A stretch of 64,000 nt of DNA from Ignavibacteria bacterium RIFOXYB12_FULL_35_14 (GTDB taxonomy: Bacteria > Bacteroidota > Ignavibacteria > Ignavibacteriales > Ignavibacteriaceae): NCBI GenBank assembly GCA_001803045.1, contig MHAR01000006.1, positions 1 to 64,000 of the forward strand, read 5' to 3'. A program made the position numbers and the translations under genes. This document shows, piece by piece, positions 17,734-27,166 of this stretch. How positions within the stretch are numbered: position 1 is the first letter of the stretch; each line of letters begins with the position of its first letter. The notes under the pieces were generated by a model that worked only from the letters and a program-made list of their open reading frames with translations, was not told the origin of the DNA and did no database searches.

Positions 17734-18291
17734 ATGAAAATTACAGAATCAAAATTTAAAGGTATATTTATAGTCGAACTTGATGTTTTTAATGACAGCC
17801 GTGGATATTTTTCTGAAACATTCAGTGCAAAGCGTTATAAAGATCATGGAATCAATTTAAGCTTTGTTCAGGATAATATCTCGGTTTCAAAAAAAGGAAC
17901 TTTAAGAGGACTTCATTACCAGGTTCCTCCTAAAGCTCAGGCAAAACTTTGTCATGTAATTAAAGGAAGCGTTATTGATGTTGCCGTTGATTTGAGATTC
18001 GGTTCACCTACTTTTGGTCAACATCTTGTAGTTGAACTCTCAGAGAAAAATCACAGCCAGATATTAATTCCTGCGGGATTTGCACATGGTTTTGCTGTTT
18101 TGTCGGATGATGCAATATTCCAGTATAAATGCTCTGAATTTTACAGCAAGGAACATGAAAGAGCTATCAGGTATGATGATCCAGATCTCAAAATAAATTG
18201 GGGAATTGAACATCCAATCGTTTCTGAAAAAGATAGAAGTGCAAAATTCTTCAAGGAAGTTGAAAAGGATTTTAATTTCAATCATCTGTGA
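17734..18291 (+). CDS. rfbC: dTDP-4-dehydrorhamnose 3,5-epimerase
   Basis: 185 residues, the usual RmlC length and cupin fold. Seen: GYFSETF (about 29-35), FVQDNISVSKKGTLRGLHYQ (about 48-67, containing the active-site His), CHVIKGSVIDVAVDLR (about 76-91), LIPAGFAHGFAVLSD (about 112-126) and FQYKCSEFYSKEHERAI. It converts dTDP-4-keto-6-deoxyglucose toward rhamnose or related deoxysugars. The other rml genes are not in the window, so the pathway must be completed elsewhere or a related sugar is made. Confidence 0.92.
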   Translation: MKITESKFKGIFIVELDVFNDSRGYFSETFSAKRYKDHGINLSFVQDNISVSKKGTLRGLHYQVPPKAQAKLCHVIKGSVIDVAVDLRFGSPTFGQHLVVELSEKNHSQILIPAGFAHGFAVLSDDAIFQYKCSEFYSKEHERAIRYDDPDLKINWGIEHPIVSEKDRSAKFFKEVEKDFNFNHL

Positions 18292-18420
18292 TTTTTAGCA
18301 AAAGGTTTGCTGCCCTTCAGCTTTACAATCCTCACTTCAAAGTCTAAATTCTCTTGTATTAACCTTCTTTTTTCCTTGCATAATCTTTAATTTTAATTGT
18401 CAAATAAACGAAAGACTTAA

Positions 18421-19596
18421 ATGAAAGTTCCTCTATTAGATTTAAAACCTCAATACAAATCCCTTAAAAAAGAGCTTGATGAAACTTTAATTCGAGTTGC
18501 TGAATCTCAGTACTTTATTCTTGGTCCTGAAGTTGATAAAATGGAAAAATCATTCTGCAATTATCTTGGAAGTAAATATGCTCTTGGCATTTCTTCCGGC
18601 ACTGATGCACTCCTTATTGCACTTATGGCAATTGATATCAAACCGGGTGATGAAGTTATAGTCCCAACTTTTTCGTTCTTTGCAACTGCCGGAGTTGTAT
18701 CCAGACTTAATGCAATTCCTGTTCTTGTAGATTCCGATCCTGTCACATTTAATATTGACCCTGTTGAAGTTGAGAAAAAGATAACCAGTAGAACAAAAGC
18801 AATTATTCCTGTTCATCTCTTCGGACAAAGCTGTTACATGGATCAAATAATGGTGATTGCAAGAAAAAATAATATCAAAGTGATTGAAGATGCTGCTCAG
18901 GCAATAGGCGTTCAATATAAAGACGGAAGATATGTAGGAACAATCGGCGACATTGGATGTTTCTCATTTTTCCCCAGTAAAAATCTTGGGTGCTTCGGAG
19001 ACGGCGGACTTGTAACAACTAACGATCCTCATCTTGGTGAAAGATTAAGAATACTTCGAGTCCACGGCGGCGAACCGAAATATTATCATAAAGTTATAGG
19101 GGGAAATTTCAGATTAGATGCGCTTCAAGCAGCAATATTAAGTGTTAAATTACCTCACCTTGATTCGTGGTCTGAAAAACGAAGAAAAAATGCAGAGACT
19201 TACACTAAACTTTTTATTACAAAAGGATTGGCCGCCGAAGAGGGCAAAACTAAATTTGATAATAAGAATAAAGTTCTTTTACCAAAGGCGGTTTACAAAG
19301 ATAAAGTTGATTCAGTCAGGAATTATCATATTTATAACCAGTTTATAATTAGAGTGGAAAAGAGAGATGAGTTGAGGAAATATCTTGCTGAAAAAGAAAT
19401 TGGAACCGAAATCTATTATCCTGTTCCATTTCATATGCAGGAATGTTTTGCCTATTTGGGAAATAAGCCCGGTGATTTTCCGTTCGCAGAACAAGCGGCA
19501 AATACTTCGATAGCTCTTCCGATTTATCCGGAATTAAGCATTGAACAACTTACTTTTGTTGTAGATACGATTACAGAATTTATAAAAAATAATTAA
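18421..19596 (+). CDS. DegT/DnrJ/EryC1 sugar aminotransferase
   Basis: 391 residues, PLP-dependent sugar aminotransferase. Seen: PLLDLKPQYKSL at the start, ALGISSGTDALLIAL (about 57-71), IPVHLFGQSCYMD (about 128-140), EDAAQAIGVQYKDGRYVGTI (about 158-177) and the PLP lysine in FSFFPSKNLGCFGDGGLVTT (about 180-199, K at SKNLG). It aminates a keto sugar nucleotide. With the WbpD-like acetyltransferase it could act like WbpE on a 3-keto-glucuronate derivative (inference). Confidence 0.92.
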   Translation: MKVPLLDLKPQYKSLKKELDETLIRVAESQYFILGPEVDKMEKSFCNYLGSKYALGISSGTDALLIALMAIDIKPGDEVIVPTFSFFATAGVVSRLNAIPVLVDSDPVTFNIDPVEVEKKITSRTKAIIPVHLFGQSCYMDQIMVIARKNNIKVIEDAAQAIGVQYKDGRYVGTIGDIGCFSFFPSKNLGCFGDGGLVTTNDPHLGERLRILRVHGGEPKYYHKVIGGNFRLDALQAAILSVKLPHLDSWSEKRRKNAETYTKLFITKGLAAEEGKTKFDNKNKVLLPKAVYKDKVDSVRNYHIYNQFIIRVEKRDELRKYLAEKEIGTEIYYPVPFHMQECFAYLGNKPGDFPFAEQAANTSIALPIYPELSIEQLTFVVDTITEFIKNN

Positions 19597-19605
19597 TCAT
19601 CCAAT

Positions 19606-20580
19606 TTGAGTTTAACAATGAGCGAATTGAAATACATAAAGAAGAAAATTTATTTAGCAGGTCACTCCGGAATGGTTGGATCTGCGATAAAAAGGTGCCT
19701 TAAAAAAAGCGGATATGATAATCTTGTTTATCAATCAATTGATAAACTCGATTTGATTCGGCAGGAAAAAGTCGAAGAATTTTTTGCTCATGAGAAACCT
19801 GAAATTGTTATTGTTGCAGCCGCACGCGTTGGTGGAATTCTTGCAAACAATACATTTCGTGCTCAATTTATTTATGATAATTTGATGATTGAATCCAATT
19901 TAATTCACTCATCTTATCTCAATAAAGTTGAAAAGCTGATATTTCTCGGCAGCTCATGTATTTATCCTAAACTTGCAAACCAGCCGCTGAAGGAAGAATA
20001 TCTGCTTTCAGATTATCTCGAATATACAAATGAACCTTATGCGGTTGCTAAAATTGCCGGAATTAAATTATGTGAAAATTATTACAAACAATACGGTTGT
20101 AATTATTATTCAATTATGCCGACAAATCTTTATGGGCCCAATGATAATTTCGATCTTAACACTTCACATGTTCTACCTGCACTGCTTCGCAAGTTTCATG
20201 AAGCTAAGATGAATAACAAATCCTCGGTAACGATTTGGGGAACAGGAAAACCTTTGCGTGAATTTATGTACGTTGATGACTTAGCCAAAGGACTTTGCTA
20301 CCTGATGGAAAATGTTGAAGCAAAAGATTTGTATGACAATAATTTATTTTTTTTGAATATCGGAACCGGAAAGGATTTAACCATAGCAGAACTTGCGAAA
20401 ATGATCTCTGAAATTGTGGGGTTTAAAGGTGATGTGGTTTATGATCAGTCAAAGCCTGATGGAACACCAAGAAAATTATTGGATGTCTCAAGGATAAATA
20501 AGCTTGGCTGGAAAGCGAAAACAGATCTGCGCGATGGGATCAAGAAAACTTATGAGTGGTTTTTAGCAAGGAACAATTAA
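19606..20580 (+). CDS. fcl: GDP-L-fucose synthase
   Basis: 324 residues, extended short-chain dehydrogenase. Seen: NAD(P) site AGHSGMVGSAI (about 18-28), VAAARVGGILANN (about 66-78), LGSSCIYPKLANQP (about 110-123), catalytic YAVAKIAGIKLCE (about 145-157) and MPTNLYGPNDNFD (about 168-180). It makes GDP-L-fucose from the product of Gmd, encoded downstream at 20914. The true start may be the ATG at 19618 (MSELKYIKKK), since the preceding four codons are not conserved. Confidence 0.93.
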   Translation: MSLTMSELKYIKKKIYLAGHSGMVGSAIKRCLKKSGYDNLVYQSIDKLDLIRQEKVEEFFAHEKPEIVIVAAARVGGILANNTFRAQFIYDNLMIESNLIHSSYLNKVEKLIFLGSSCIYPKLANQPLKEEYLLSDYLEYTNEPYAVAKIAGIKLCENYYKQYGCNYYSIMPTNLYGPNDNFDLNTSHVLPALLRKFHEAKMNNKSSVTIWGTGKPLREFMYVDDLAKGLCYLMENVEAKDLYDNNLFFLNIGTGKDLTIAELAKMISEIVGFKGDVVYDQSKPDGTPRKLLDVSRINKLGWKAKTDLRDGIKKTYEWFLARNN

Positions 20581-20586
20581 CAATTT

Positions 20587-20896
20587 GAAATTCAAAATTT
20601 AAAAATTTGAAATGGATAAAGATTTAGGAAAAAGATTGTTCGATTTTGCAGCAATGTTATTAAGTATTGCAGAAAATTGGATAAATCGAGAGGCAATGAT
20701 GTGATTTCTTATCAATTGATAAAAGCTTCTACATCAAGCGGAGCAAATTACTGGCTTCGAATAATCCATGAACTAGAAGATCAGGGTATAGAAATAAAAT
20801 CCTTAGTAAACGAATCTGAGGAATTAAAAAAAATTTTAGGTTCAATAAGTTCTAAAATTTCACCAAATAATTAATCCTTTTTTAATTTTGAATTTC
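20587..20896. repeat. AT-rich inverted repeats flanking the four-helix gene
   Basis: GAAATTCAAAATTTAAAAA (20587-20605) and TTTTTAATTTTGAATTTC (20879-20896) are near-perfect inverted copies bracketing the remnant gene. The arrangement mirrors the GxxExxY cassette in feoB: one small gene between inverted repeats. AT-rich composition makes a chance match possible. Confidence 0.45.
20612..20874 (+). pseudogene. Four-helix bundle (S23-type) gene, frameshifted and internally deleted
   Basis: The first frame reads MDKDLGKRLFDFAAMLLSIAENW and then stops; the family continues in another frame from 20677 as VISYQLIKASTSSGANYWLRII and LVNESEELKKILGSI. Intact relatives have about 35 more residues between GANY and the second NYWLRI; here the two NY motifs are fused, as expected from deletion between short direct repeats. 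The protein family (S23/IVP, four-helix bundle) is known from rRNA intervening sequences and has no proven function. It is flanked by inverted repeats (20587-20605 and 20879-20896). Confidence 0.75.
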
Positions 20897-20913
20897 TCAT
20901 TTTGAATTGAATT

Positions 20914-22041
20914 ATGAAAAAAGCAATCATTACAGGAATCACAGGACAAGACGGAAGCTATCTCACCGAGATACTTCTGAAAAAGGGCTATGAAGTTCAC
21001 GGTATAATCAGAAAGAGCAGCTCATTCAACACTGGAAGGATTGATCATCTTTATGCAGATAAAGATATTCTGAACAAAACCCTTTTTCTGCATTATGGTG
21101 ATCTTGTTGATACAAGCAACCTTAATCGCTTATTAGAAAGAATAGAACCCGATGAGATTTACAATCTTGCTGCACAAAGTCACGTAAAAGTGTCTTTTGA
21201 AATACCGGATTACACAGCACAGGTTGATGCATTAGGAACTCTTCGATTTCTTGATGCAATTAGAGAAGTTGGATTGAAGAGAGTGAAATTTTATCAAGCA
21301 TCGACAAGCGAGCTATTTGGTAAGGTGCAGGAAGTTCCGCAGTCAGAAAAAACTCCATTCTATCCAAGATCGCCTTATGGTGTTGCAAAGCTTTACGGTT
21401 ATTGGATAATAGTTAATTACCGCGAAGCTTACGATATATTTGCTTGCAATGGTATTTTATTTAATCATGAGTCGCCTCGAAGAGGAGAAACTTTCGTAAC
21501 AAGAAAAATAACTCGTGCTGCTTCTGCTATTGCCGCAGGGTTACAAAAAACCTTATCGCTTGGTAATCTTGATGCAAAACGCGACTGGGGATTTGCTCCG
21601 GAATATTGTGAGGGTATGTGGAAAATTCTCCAGCACAAGAAAGCAGAGGATTTTGTGCTCGCAACAGGTGAAGCACACACAGTAAAAGAATTTGTAGAAC
21701 TTACATTCAACGAAATTGGTATTGAACTCGAGTGGAAAGGCAAAGCTGAATCTGAAAAAGGTGTAGTTAAGAAAATCGATTACAGTAAAACAGAAAAATT
21801 GTTAGACCTAAATAATAAATCGGCACAATACCGTTATAACTTCAGCAAAGCCATAAAGAAAGGTGATGCTGTAATTGTTATTGATCCGAACTATTATCGT
21901 CCTACTGAAGTTGATCTTCTGATCGGTGATCCATCAAAAGCAAATAAACTTTTGGGCTGGAAAGCAAAAACAAAATTCAGCAATCTTGTAAGATTGATGG
22001 TTAAATCCGATATGGAAAAAATTTTTACGAGAGGATATTAG
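20914..22041 (+). CDS. gmd: GDP-mannose 4,6-dehydratase
   Basis: 375 residues. Seen: [25 protein letters not shown]-type NAD(P) site at 7-31, [37 protein letters not shown] (about 80-94), catalytic [16 protein letters not shown] (about 149-164), and [20 protein letters not shown] (about 182-201). It converts GDP-mannose to the 4-keto-6-deoxy intermediate used by Fcl. The stop overlaps the convergent TPR-CHAT gene by 4 nt. Confidence 0.95.
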   Translation: MKKAIITGITGQDGSYLTEILLKKGYEVHGIIRKSSSFNTGRIDHLYADKDILNKTLFLHYGDLVDTSNLNRLLERIEPDEIYNLAAQSHVKVSFEIPDYTAQVDALGTLRFLDAIREVGLKRVKFYQASTSELFGKVQEVPQSEKTPFYPRSPYGVAKLYGYWIIVNYREAYDIFACNGILFNHESPRRGETFVTRKITRAASAIAAGLQKTLSLGNLDAKRDWGFAPEYCEGMWKILQHKKAEDFVLATGEAHTVKEFVELTFNEIGIELEWKGKAESEKGVVKKIDYSKTEKLLDLNNKSAQYRYNFSKAIKKGDAVIVIDPNYYRPTEVDLLIGDPSKANKLLGWKAKTKFSNLVRLMVKSDMEKIFTRGY

Positions 22042-25000
22042 AAAATTTGAATTCGCCTTTTTCTTCTAATGAAGAAATATGCTACGATTGAAATCAATAT
22101 GATTGATAAAATGAGCGTGACATAAGGAGAAAAAGCCGATGGTGATTCCAGCTTTAGCCTAGATGTATTTCCTGAAAGAACAAACGCTGCCCAAAAATAT
22201 GGATTAGCGGAATGTTTCTTAATAAACTCTACTTTTGCCATTCTTAAAGCTTCTGATTTATCATAACCTTCGCTAAGCTTTTGATAAAACATTGTCATCA
22301 GTTTTGATGTATACTTATCATTTACTTCCCACAAAGAAACAATAACACTTTTTGTACCTGCATCAAAGAATGCTTTTGTCATTCCAATAATGCCCTCCGA
22401 TTCATCAAGCTTCCCAAGTCCTGAGCTGCACGAGCTTAGCACGACTAAATCAGAATTCAATTTGAGCTGGACTATTTCGGAAGCTTCGAGGAATCCATCG
22501 TTTTCAGGATCGTAAAAGTTCGAAAAGAAAATTAACGGCTGTTTTTTGTATAGTAATGAATGTGTAGATAAATGAATAATCTTGCTTAATTCGGCATTTA
22601 CTTTAAAGTTGGTTTCGGTAGCATCCTTATTCAAGAATATATTATCCGCTTTGATAATTTTCCCAATCATGTTTACTTCCTCGCCAGAATATTTTAGCGG
22701 AAGCAAAGTAAAGCTTCTTGGCGAACTGATTGATTCTTCAAGCAAACCTCTTCTCTCAGCAAATTCCCTTGATTGGCTATCAATGGCAGGATCACCTACA
22801 ATCAAAACCTTATCATTATTAGTCAATTTGTTTTGAACTTCTTCGGCATAAACAGAAGCAGAAGGAGAATATGAAATAGCATAATCGCTAATTAAGAAAT
22901 TTTTATCAGAATAATTATAATAGCTTTCGGTAGGTGCGTAACTTGTTACAAGGAATTCAAATGGAAAAGCTAATAGTTCTTTTGATGGCGATATTATCAG
23001 CTTTTCATTCTGCTGAATTTTATCAACTACCGGTTTCAATATTTTTACGTAAAGGTCATAAGCAGATTTTGAGTTGAAAGCGAAAAGATCCTTATTAAAG
23101 AAATAACGTGTGTTGGATTTCAGATCGAAGTAAGGAGACACTTTTGAAACCAGGCTTATAATTTCTTTCTTGTTCAGCTCAAGTTCAATAGTTTGAAAAT
23201 CACTTCGTGTGATTAAAAATAAAAATGACCTGTCTTCAGTAAAATAAATTGAGATAAAATTTTCTCTATCATCAAGAGATTTTTGAAAATTGAAAACCTT
23301 GTTATTGTATTGAGGATCAATAATCCGTTTTAGATCGGGATGTTTTTCTGCCAGATTATTTTTAAGCACCGAGAATAAGCGCTTTAGTGAATCTGTTTCT
23401 GCAACACTGTAAATGCCCGAGTTTATCATCCAGTCCATTTCGTAGAGGTCTTCAATCGATTTAGTACCATCACTAATTGTTGAAAGCTTAAGATTTAGTA
23501 GATTCTGCATCGTGTTTCGGGAACGGGATTTGTCGATAATCAAGAAAGCTTGCTCATATTTTTTTTGCTGGAGAAGCAATTGAGCATAAGAATCATACAA
23601 TTCTCTTTTCGCATTGAAATAAGATATCTGAACTTCACTATTTTCAAACAGGGGTCGGGAAATGTCTTCGATGAGAGAAATCCCGGATTTATAAAATGAT
23701 TCAGCAGCTTCTGCAAAACCATTGTTGTAAAATAGCTTTCCCAAAGAGTAATTAGCGAGAATTTGAAAATTGAAATCATTCAAGTTTTGCGCAATCTTTA
23801 AAGCAGTCTGAAAATTCTTCCTCGCCGGTTCAAAATACTTTCTCTCACTATTAATATTTCCCTCGAGAATCTCTTCTTCAGCGATCAGATGATCCCATTG
23901 GTTCTTTTGTGCAATGGATTTGGCTTTAGATAAAAATGTCGTTGCGTTATTAAAATCTTTTTTACTAAGATATAAATCGGCAAGATCACCATAAGACAGT
24001 GCAGCAGCATATTCATTTCTGGATGATGAAGATAGTTCAATTGACCGCTTGAAATATTTCTCTGCAGCGGATAAGCTGTCCAATCTGAAATAAGTTAATC
24101 CAAGTTTATGATAAATATCTGCAGCTAAATAAGGATCTGCTGAACCGGTTTGAAGCTCAAGGGCATATTGATAATAAAAAGAAGAACTTGAAAATCTGTC
24201 TAGGTTGAAATTCAATGCACCTAATCCGGTACTAATCTCCGTGTTTAGAGTGATATCTTTTATTTCTGCTGAGATCTTTTGTGCTTCGCGATAATACCTG
24301 AGAGCTTTTGAATAATTAGATAAGTTTGCATAGGCATCGGCTAAACCAGTAAGATTTAAAGCTTGTGCTCTTTTATCATCACCTGCAAACTGAATTCCTT
24401 CATCAAAATATTTTAAGGCAGATTTATAATCGAAAAAATTCATATAAAGCCTGCCAAGGTTATTGGAAAGCAGCGCGAGTCTGACTGAGTTCCCAAGTTT
24501 TTTATAAAGCTCATATCCGGCAATGTAATTTTTCTTTGCATCTACAAGCTCATTGGTAAAAGTATATGACACGCCTAATTCTGAATTGGCAAATGCCAAT
24601 GACTCAGTATCATTCACATCCTTAGCTGCAATAATTCCCTCCTTAAAAAATTTTCTTGCCTTATCTATTGCACCATTATTGTCGGCACATATTCCTAAAT
24701 CTGTTAATGCTTTAGATTGGCAAATGCGATCTTCAGATTTTAAGGCGGCGTCAAAAGCTTTCTTATAAAACTTTTCGGCTATTTTGAAATTGTTGGATAA
24801 GTAATACAACGTTCCTTCGGCAAGCAGCAGCTTAGGTTTGAGAATAATATCATCTGCATAAATCTTTTGTAACTTATCTAAGACCTCGCCGGCTTTTTTA
24901 TAATCGCCGAGACTTTTATAAACTTGAGACAAATTGAAAAGAACATTTTTATTATCTGAGCCAAGTGAATCCGCCTTTAGAAAAAACTTTAATGCATCTT

Positions 25001-25508
25001 CTTGTTCAGCATTTGAAGAATGAAGCAAACCGGATAAATATGCAAGCTGTGCCTCGCCGATCGCGTTAGTATTCTCCAAAAGATTTTTAAGAAAAGATGA
25101 TTGACCTGTTGCTTTTACTGAAAAGACTAACTCGTCAAAGTATGGGAAATAATTTGGGTGCTCATCGAATCCTGCCAAAAGCGAATCAAACATCCTCTTA
25201 AAGTTTCCATTCCGTTTTAGGATGATCGCTTGAAGAAATAGCTTTTCAAAATTTCCCGGGAGTTCATTTATTTTTTCCGATTCGAAATTCAGATCAACGG
25301 AAAAATTTAAAAGAGCATGCTGATATAGTTCTATGAAGGTTTGATTCCAGCCTCTTGTTGAAATTAAGAACCGAAGAGAATCAAGGTTTATTACTTTAGA
25401 TACTTTGTTTTCGTTTGGGAAATTTTTGTTAGTCTCTGTAAGCTGAATTACCGCAAACGATGAAAAAAGAAAAACTAGAAGTAATATCGATACTCTTCTG
25501 AAAATCAT
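22038..25508 (-). CDS. TPR-CHAT protease, membrane-anchored
   Basis: 1156 residues. Order: N-terminal hydrophobic signal (about 5-22), a long run of TPR repeats (about 130-660, units such as [15 protein letters not shown] and [15 protein letters not shown]), a linker, and a CHAT caspase-like domain (about 800-1115). The dyad is visible: His in IHLSTHSLL (about 978) and Cys in [13 protein letters not shown] (about 1028). A membrane helix near the C-terminus (about 1125-1147) is followed by RRKRR, a typical cytosolic stop-transfer, so the CHAT and TPR parts should face the periplasm. It is last in an operon with a sigma factor and an anti-sigma-like protein, 10 nt after the latter. Substrate unknown; the partner anti-sigma is the obvious candidate. 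Confidence 0.88.
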   Translation of the reverse strand: MIFRRVSILLLVFLFSSFAVIQLTETNKNFPNENKVSKVINLDSLRFLISTRGWNQTFIELYQHALLNFSVDLNFESEKINELPGNFEKLFLQAIILKRNGNFKRMFDSLLAGFDEHPNYFPYFDELVFSVKATGQSSFLKNLLENTNAIGEAQLAYLSGLLHSSNAEQEDALKFFLKADSLGSDNKNVLFNLSQVYKSLGDYKKAGEVLDKLQKIYADDIILKPKLLLAEGTLYYLSNNFKIAEKFYKKAFDAALKSEDRICQSKALTDLGICADNNGAIDKARKFFKEGIIAAKDVNDTESLAFANSELGVSYTFTNELVDAKKNYIAGYELYKKLGNSVRLALLSNNLGRLYMNFFDYKSALKYFDEGIQFAGDDKRAQALNLTGLADAYANLSNYSKALRYYREAQKISAEIKDITLNTEISTGLGALNFNLDRFSSSSFYYQYALELQTGSADPYLAADIYHKLGLTYFRLDSLSAAEKYFKRSIELSSSSRNEYAAALSYGDLADLYLSKKDFNNATTFLSKAKSIAQKNQWDHLIAEEEILEGNINSERKYFEPARKNFQTALKIAQNLNDFNFQILANYSLGKLFYNNGFAEAAESFYKSGISLIEDISRPLFENSEVQISYFNAKRELYDSYAQLLLQQKKYEQAFLIIDKSRSRNTMQNLLNLKLSTISDGTKSIEDLYEMDWMINSGIYSVAETDSLKRLFSVLKNNLAEKHPDLKRIIDPQYNNKVFNFQKSLDDRENFISIYFTEDRSFLFLITRSDFQTIELELNKKEIISLVSKVSPYFDLKSNTRYFFNKDLFAFNSKSAYDLYVKILKPVVDKIQQNEKLIISPSKELLAFPFEFLVTSYAPTESYYNYSDKNFLISDYAISYSPSASVYAEEVQNKLTNNDKVLIVGDPAIDSQSREFAERRGLLEESISSPRSFTLLPLKYSGEEVNMIGKIIKADNIFLNKDATETNFKVNAELSKIIHLSTHSLLYKKQPLIFFSNFYDPENDGFLEASEIVQLKLNSDLVVLSSCSSGLGKLDESEGIIGMTKAFFDAGTKSVIVSLWEVNDKYTSKLMTMFYQKLSEGYDKSEALRMAKVEFIKKHSANPYFWAAFVLSGNTSRLKLESPSAFSPYVTLILSIILISIVAYFFIRRKRRIQIF

Positions 25509-25518
25509 TTAAGGTAAT

Positions 25519-26487
25519 TCATTTCAATTCGTTCAGAATCTGCCTGGCTTCACTCATTTTACTGCCTTTTTCTTTTACTACAATATTCAAGTATTCCTTT
25601 GCAGATTTTGAATCTTCCAGCATGAGAGATGCTTTAGCTGCATAAAAGTATGCATCTAAATTCACATTTTCGAATTTACCGGAAGTGTTTAGTTCAATCG
25701 TTCTCTTAAAATTTTGCAATGCCGCTTCTGCAGATGATTTATCGAATGATGGAAACATTCCTAATAAATCTTTCTCTGCGGTTTCTAAGTAAGTTAGCCC
25801 TAAAACGTAATGTGAATAAAAGATTGTTTCGTCGTTTTTATTTAATTCAATATCACTTTGTAGATATTCAATCGCTCTCCGATAATCTTTCTCTTCAAGA
25901 GACTTGATAATTAATTCAAAATCATCTGTAATTCTGCCTCGCGAAACAGACATATCTGCTAAATCCCCTAAAGATGCAAGGTTATAATATTTTGAGGTTG
26001 TTATGCTTGAAATAACCATCAATGAAAAAAATATGATAGCCATTGCCGATATTCCTATTATGGCATACCGGCTAAAGTTGAATTTAGGAACCGAAATAAT
26101 TTTTGAGTCGGAAATTATTGTTTTGTCTTCTGCACGTGTTTTAAACCGAGTGTCTACAAAATTTTCCACATCTGAATATTCTTTGTTGTAAAATTTCATT
26201 TCTGCCGAACATTTTTCACATCTCCTGATATGCACGTCGAATAGAGGAATATTTTTTATGTTTTCTTTTTTCACGGGTTCAAGTCCTTTTTTTATAAGAA
26301 CATGATCAGCAAGTTCATCAATTGTGAGATGCCGTGAATTAAGAAATGCAATTCCCAATTTTTTATATGAGTTGTAGAATTCATTTGCGTCAGGGTCTTC
26401 TTTTAAAAGATTGTTAAGCGAATTCTTTTCCTCTTCAGTTAGATTATTTTTTTCGAGTAAAGTAATTAATCTATCAAAATTTTTCAT
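25519..26487 (-). CDS. Anti-sigma-factor-like membrane protein with TPR-like tail
   Basis: 322 residues. The cytosolic N-terminal half begins like a sigma-binding helical domain and holds a zinc-finger-like HIRRCEKCSAEM (about residues 88-99, H...CxxC as in ZAS anti-sigma domains). One membrane helix follows (about 139-163, YAIIGISAMAIIFFSLMVIS), then an extracytoplasmic helical region with TPR-like pairs (about 185-320: EEKDYRRAIEYLQSD, HYVLGLTYLETAE). It lies between an ECF sigma gene and the TPR-CHAT gene. Acting as the anti-sigma is inferred from topology, zinc motif and position. Confidence 0.75.
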   Translation of the reverse strand: MKNFDRLITLLEKNNLTEEEKNSLNNLLKEDPDANEFYNSYKKLGIAFLNSRHLTIDELADHVLIKKGLEPVKKENIKNIPLFDVHIRRCEKCSAEMKFYNKEYSDVENFVDTRFKTRAEDKTIISDSKIISVPKFNFSRYAIIGISAMAIIFFSLMVISSITTSKYYNLASLGDLADMSVSRGRITDDFELIIKSLEEKDYRRAIEYLQSDIELNKNDETIFYSHYVLGLTYLETAEKDLLGMFPSFDKSSAEAALQNFKRTIELNTSGKFENVNLDAYFYAAKASLMLEDSKSAKEYLNIVVKEKGSKMSEARQILNELK

Positions 26488-26543
26488 TGTAGTGTCTTTA
26501 TTATCGTCATTATAGTATAAGGTTTATTCTTAAAGTGACAAAA

Positions 26544-27113
26544 TCACAACTTACTTTTTAGCTCTTCAATAGTCCGATAGAACATCTTCTTAACGGCATC
26601 TTCAGTTTTATTTAAGTTTTCGGCAATTTCGGAGAACTTAAGATCCTCCCAGAATCTCATTTTAATTATTTTTTGTTTTTCTACACTCAAAGTATCTACA
26701 ATTGATAAAATTCTCTCGGCATCTAGAGTCTCGGCAGGAGTTATTCCTTCATGACTAATGTAACGAGCTTCCTCCAACTCTAAATTTCTATACAGTGTAT
26801 TTTTTTTGTGCCAGTTTATGAAGTTGAGGAATAATACTCTTCGCAGCCAAAATTCTAAATTCTCAATCTTATGATATTGTTCAGCAAAACTCAGATAAAC
26901 ATTGTTTGAAAGATCATCAACGTCATCTTTATTTATTATTCTGCCTTGTCTATATTTAGAAAGGAAATAACTGTAGGAAATGTGTCTCACATGACCTGAA
27001 AGTGATTCGAAAGCTTTGGAATTTCCATTTCTAGCATCAGTAAAGAGTTCGTCAAGCTCTTTTTGAGTAAAATTCATGTAATTAAGTTTTTGAAAATCCG
27101 ATTCCAATGTCAC
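26544..27113 (-). CDS. ECF RNA polymerase sigma factor
   Basis: 189 residues from the ATG at 27113; an ATG at 27077 (MNFTQKELDELF) is also plausible. Region 2 is about 45-100 (DDVDDLSNNVYLSFAEQYHK, then LEFWLRRVLFLNFINWHKK) and region 4 about 125-185 (LSVEKQKIIKMRFWEDLKFSEIAENLNKTEDAVKKMFYR). First gene of the sigma / anti-sigma-like / TPR-CHAT operon. It is divergent, by 53 nt, from a secreted T9SS protein gene that could be one of its targets. The target promoters are unknown. Confidence 0.9.
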   Translation of the reverse strand: MTLESDFQKLNYMNFTQKELDELFTDARNGNSKAFESLSGHVRHISYSYFLSKYRQGRIINKDDVDDLSNNVYLSFAEQYHKIENLEFWLRRVLFLNFINWHKKNTLYRNLELEEARYISHEGITPAETLDAERILSIVDTLSVEKQKIIKMRFWEDLKFSEIAENLNKTEDAVKKMFYRTIEELKSKL

Positions 27114-27166
27114 TTATGGTTAGTTAATGGCACTATTAATTTGAACAATCTAGTTTTTTTCAAAAA

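Noticed and set aside
18550-18915. 121-residue minus-strand frame within the DegT gene
   Set aside because: Antisense shadow; cysteine- and serine-rich with no family features.
22582-22836. 84-residue plus-strand frame within the TPR-CHAT gene
   Set aside because: Antisense shadow of a long well-supported gene.
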